From Capnocytophaga sp. oral taxon 878 (GTDB lineage Bacteria > Bacteroidota > Bacteroidia > Flavobacteriales > Flavobacteriaceae), in assembly GCF_002999135.1 (NCBI RefSeq), contig NZ_CP027229.1, positions 558,001 to 622,000 of the forward strand: a stretch of 64,000 nt of DNA. Reading direction: 5' to 3'. Of the stretch, positions 61,297 to 64,000 are shown one piece after another. Position 1 is the stretch's first letter. The number at the start of each line of letters is the position of its first letter. A program made the translations under genes and the position numbers. The notes under the pieces are model-generated. The model did not search any database. It was not told the origin of the DNA and worked only from the letters and a program-made list of their open reading frames with translations.

Positions 61297-61343
61297 TGAA
61301 CGAACGAATAACGAAGGATAAACGAACTATAAACGAAGGATAG
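61297..61343 (+). repeat. Interspersed 11-bp-unit repeat element, copy 7
   Basis: Four 11-bp units at 61299-61342 in the 353-bp divergent gap between the LldD-like gene and the phospholipase gene. The tail after the array is weak. Confidence 0.88.
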
Positions 61344-61476
61344 ATGAAATCTAAGCTTCAGCAAAACAATCTGAAAAACAGATTTTTTCTACATTTGTTC
61401 TATCAGAAATTTTACAGCACTTACATTTCTCTCTCTATTAATCTACCCCTTCAACCTATAAAGTTTAAAATAAAGA

Positions 61477-61526
61477 AAACTTTTTTTGTTTATAAAGTTT
61501 TTTTAACGTACTTTTGCGCCCGAAAA
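61477..61526 (+). promoter_or_regulatory. Promoter and operator-like palindrome of the phospholipase gene
   Basis: TTG (61486-61488), a 20-nt spacer and TACTTTTG (61509-61516). An inverted repeat AAACTTT (61477-61483) and AAAGTTT (61494-61500) brackets the TTG. A sequence very similar over about 48 bp lies upstream of the TetR gene at 62510-62557. Confidence 0.6.
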
Positions 61527-61537
61527 ATAGTAAAAAA

Positions 61538-62472
61538 ATGAAGAATAAAATATTAATAATAAATCTTATAGCACTTACTATCAGCACTATAAATGCACAA
61601 GAAACATCTAATGATACCATAACCCAACTCCCCAAACCTGAAGAAAATATCAATAAAAAAGTTATATTGGAACGCGCCATATCCAAAATTTGGGAGCTCG
61701 ATCGTGAAGACCAACGCGGTACTTTTAAGTTTCTCGATTACCAACCTATGTACGTAATGCCCTTTCGCTTTACCAACAAACCTACCGAACAGCCTATAAG
61801 CCTCAATCCCGATCGCCCCATACCCGAGTGGCGCGATTATCAACATATCGAAACAAAATTCCAAGTAAGTCTAAAAGCCAAAATCCTCCAAGATGCTTTT
61901 GGAAAAGGCGATGTATGGGTCGCCTTTACTCAGCAATCTTATTGGCAAATGTACAACGGACAGCTCTCTCGTCCCTTTCGTGAACTGAATTATGAACCTG
62001 AACTTATTTTTACCTATCCTCTCAACCTTTCAGCAGGTAATTTTAAGATGAAAATGGCAGGACTATCCATCAATCACCAATCCAATGGCAAAGAGGCGCC
62101 CACTCACGTAGCTGGAATAGGTTTATACTCTTGGGCATTTTTCAATACAATGATATATTAATTAATATGAGCCTTTGGAAACGTTTTACCGAAAAACCTC
62201 GTGAAGACGATAACCCCGATATTGAAAACTATATAGGGCGCTGCGAAATAGGAATAGCCTATCCTTTCCGCAAAAATGTATTCAACCTACGATTGCGTAA
62301 TAATCTAAATTTTAGTAATAATCGTGGTCATGCCGAACTAAATTGGATATACCCTCTAAGTCGTGATTTGCGTATTCTCCTCCAAGCCTCTCACGGCTAT
62401 GGCGATTCCTTGATCGACTATAATTACAAACAAACCGTTTTTGGGCTAGGTTTTACATTTTTAAATCTTTAA
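61538..62472 (+). pseudogene. pldA: Outer-membrane phospholipase A (OMPLA/PldA), frameshifted
   Basis: Encodes a signal peptide (TISTINAQ end) and the OMPLA barrel with the active-site motif NHQSNGK (His180, Ser182 counted from the ATG at 61538). After residue 188 the frame is broken: the SRSWNR motif that should follow lies in the -1 frame from 62104, and the barrel continues there (DDNPDIENYIG...ASHGYGDSLIDYNYKQT) to the stop at 62472. The first frame stops at 62161. One missing base near 62103-62104 restores the whole protein. The rest is intact, so it is either a recent mutation, phase variation or a sequencing error. The enzyme hydrolyses membrane phospholipids. Confidence 0.75.
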
Positions 62473-62509
62473 TCTCTCTTCAAAACCTTACCTTTAATAT
62501 GATTAATGG

Positions 62510-62557
62510 AAACTTTTTTTGTTTATTAAGTTTTTCTGACGTACCTTTGCGCCCGAA
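62510..62557 (+). promoter_or_regulatory. Promoter and operator-like palindrome of the TetR gene
   Basis: TTG (62519-62521), a 20-nt spacer and TACCTTTG (62542-62549), 21 nt before the ATG at 62571. The inverted repeat AAACTT (62510-62515) and AAGTTT (62528-62533) and the surrounding sequence closely match the phospholipase promoter, suggesting common regulation. Confidence 0.6.
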
Positions 62558-62570
62558 ACTATAAAACACT

Positions 62571-63182
62571 ATGAAAGAAGAAATCGTAAAAAATGCTCTG
62601 AATAACTTTATGCAGTACGGGTTTAAAACCTTTACGATGGATGATTTGGCAAGTACAATGGGAATGTCCAAAAAAACTCTTTATGAACATTTTCCCTCAA
62701 AGCATAACTTGGTAGAAGCAGTGTTAGATTATGCTTTAGAAATGAGCTGTACAAATGTAGAGAATTTCATTCAAGGCGAAGGGGCAGTAATTGAAAATGT
62801 ATACACTAATCAGAAAAAAGTTAAAGAAATATTCAATATCAATAGTGATCGCCCCATTTGGGAGTTGCAAAAATACTATCCCAAAACCTACAAACGTATG
62901 GAAGTAGAGTTTGCCAAGTCCGATGCACGCTTTGTAGAAAAGCTCTTACAAAAAGGCTGGGAAGAAGGGCTCTTCAGAAAAGATATTAATGTAGATTTTT
63001 ATAAAAAATTTTACATAAATGTACAGCGCTTGCGATCAATTACCAATGTTTTTCCTGAACAAGAATTTCCTTTCTGGGAAACCATCTATACCCTAATGGA
63101 GTATTTTTTCAGAATATTGGTAAATGAAAAAGGCCTTGCAGAATTAGAGCGCGTACTTACAAATATAAGAAATAGAAACTAA
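62571..63182 (+). CDS. TetR/AcrR-family transcriptional regulator
   Basis: 203 residues. The N-terminal HTH domain is typical: FTMDDLASTMGMSKKTLYEHFPSK (about 21-44) with the recognition helix MSKKTLYEHF. The C-terminal ligand domain is unassigned. The gene is 3 bp before a TolC-type gene, the usual arrangement for a regulator of an efflux operon. Its own promoter shares an operator-like palindrome with that of the phospholipase gene, so autoregulation and control of pldA are plausible. Confidence 0.9.
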   Translation: MKEEIVKNALNNFMQYGFKTFTMDDLASTMGMSKKTLYEHFPSKHNLVEAVLDYALEMSCTNVENFIQGEGAVIENVYTNQKKVKEIFNINSDRPIWELQKYYPKTYKRMEVEFAKSDARFVEKLLQKGWEEGLFRKDINVDFYKKFYINVQRLRSITNVFPEQEFPFWETIYTLMEYFFRILVNEKGLAELERVLTNIRNRN

Positions 63183-63185
63183 AAA

Positions 63186-64000
63186 ATGAAAAGAATTATT
63201 ACAACAGCCTTGTTGTGCTTCACAGCACTTAACTTTGCACAACAAAAAGAACTGACCCTTAAAGAGGCCATACAATATGCCCTGAAAAATAAGGCCGATG
63301 CCGAGAAAGCTCGCTTAGAAGTAGCAAAAAGTGAATATAAAATACAAGAAGTACGAGCCAATGCACTACCCAATATAGCAGCTTCAGGAGGAATATCCTA
63401 TAACCCTAAGTTACAAGCAACTTATATCGATGCTAGTACCTTTGCTATGCCTGGTATGCCAGTTTCCGATGAAGTAATTAAAATGGAAATGGGGCAGAAA
63501 TGGGCATCAACAGCCGAAGCTAAGCTTACACAAGTACTCTTTAACCAAACAGTATTTATGGGCTTAAAAGCAGCACAAACTACTCGTGAGTTCTATATGC
63601 TTAACCAGCAGCTCACCGAAAATCAAATTATCGAGAAGGTAGCTACAGCTTATTACCAAGTGTACCAAACACGCCAAATATTAGAGAATATCGAGAGTAA
63701 CCTCGCTCTTACCGAGAAGACTGCTACTGTAGTAAAAGGCTCTTATGAAGCAGGATTAGCTAAAAAAATAGATCTCGATCGTACCACTGTAGCCATCAAT
63801 AACCTCAAGTCAGCACGCCAACAAGCTCTAAACGGATTACAATTATCCGAAAACGCTCTAAAGTATATGATAGGAATGCCAATGAGCGAGACAGTTACCT
63901 TGCCAAAAGAAGGTTTTGAAGCTAATTATGATTTAGCCTTCCAAAAAAGCAATAATAACCGTATCGAGCTACAAGTACTTGAAAAACAAAAGGAACTACT
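63186..64000 (+). CDS. TolC-family outer-membrane efflux protein (partial)
   Basis: The gene runs off the window end; 271 residues are visible. A signal peptide ends near residue 19 (ALNFAQ). The helical-hairpin pattern of TolC follows: LTLKEAIQYALKNKADAEKARLEVAKSEY, then NALPNIAASGGISY, then long alpha-helices with TATVVKGSYEAGLAKKIDLDRTTVAINN, which is the characteristic start of a helical barrel repeat. It is the first structural gene after the TetR regulator, and a membrane-fusion gene and an RND pump would be expected downstream, outside the window. Confidence 0.9.
   Translation, partial: MKRIITTALLCFTALNFAQQKELTLKEAIQYALKNKADAEKARLEVAKSEYKIQEVRANALPNIAASGGISYNPKLQATYIDASTFAMPGMPVSDEVIKMEMGQKWASTAEAKLTQVLFNQTVFMGLKAAQTTREFYMLNQQLTENQIIEKVATAYYQVYQTRQILENIESNLALTEKTATVVKGSYEAGLAKKIDLDRTTVAINNLKSARQQALNGLQLSENALKYMIGMPMSETVTLPKEGFEANYDLAFQKSNNNRIELQVLEKQKEL

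Overview
The window looks like a chromosomal segment from a member of the Bacteroidota, most likely a Flavobacteriaceae genome close to Capnocytophaga. The evidence is low GC content, many promoters of the Bacteroidota type (TTG, about 19 nt, TAnnTTTG), DUF4230, DUF695 and DKNYY-type proteins, and a sialidase plus a hexosaminidase lipoprotein as expected of a host-glycan forager. No rRNA, tRNA, insertion sequence or CRISPR array was seen.

Region by region. 1-4045 (+): end of an outer-membrane barrel gene, galM, two unknown genes and aroE. 4103-17383 (-): a compact ten-gene membrane-associated NTPase locus. It has homologs of the enterobacterial SrfB (actin/Hsp70-like) and SrfC (dynamin-like GTPase) proteins, a probable SrfA-like anchor, a membrane-anchored subtilisin protease, a second GTPase with a partner carrying three internal repeats, and several single-pass proteins. 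I consider this the best candidate for a poorly described system. 17799-21825: a secreted helical protein, a barrel protein, arginine decarboxylase (speA) and an SH3b protein. 21915-30057 (-): ackA-pta, sialidase, PhnA/YjdM-type protein, htpG. 30506-35570 (+): asnA, an orphan MacB-type permease, a secreted nuclease lipoprotein and recQ. 35512-37740 (-): a membrane protein and lpdA.

38276-49701 (-): eleven closely spaced genes that could form one transcription unit, from crcB through DUF4230, DUF695-RraB, SRPBCC, aroC, two small unknown proteins and an AI-2E-family transporter to four tandem secreted DKNYY-repeat paralogs. 49928-51157: a Nudix hydrolase and pyrE, divergent with start codons 6 bp apart. 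51264-57250 (-): an orphan RND pump and the pyruvate dehydrogenase E2 and E1-alpha genes. 57445-59784 (+): GH20 hexosaminidase lipoprotein. 60039-61184 (-): an LldD-type flavoenzyme. 61538-64000 (+): a frameshifted outer-membrane phospholipase A gene, a TetR regulator that shares a duplicated promoter/operator with it, and the start of a TolC-type gene.

Central metabolism is well represented: pyruvate dehydrogenase and Pta-AckA around acetyl-CoA, aroE and aroC in the shikimate pathway, pyrE, asnA and speA. A second theme is an interspersed intergenic element made of four or five tandem 11-bp units, present seven times. In every case it lies 5' of a minus-strand gene on its left, including twice in the Srf-like locus.
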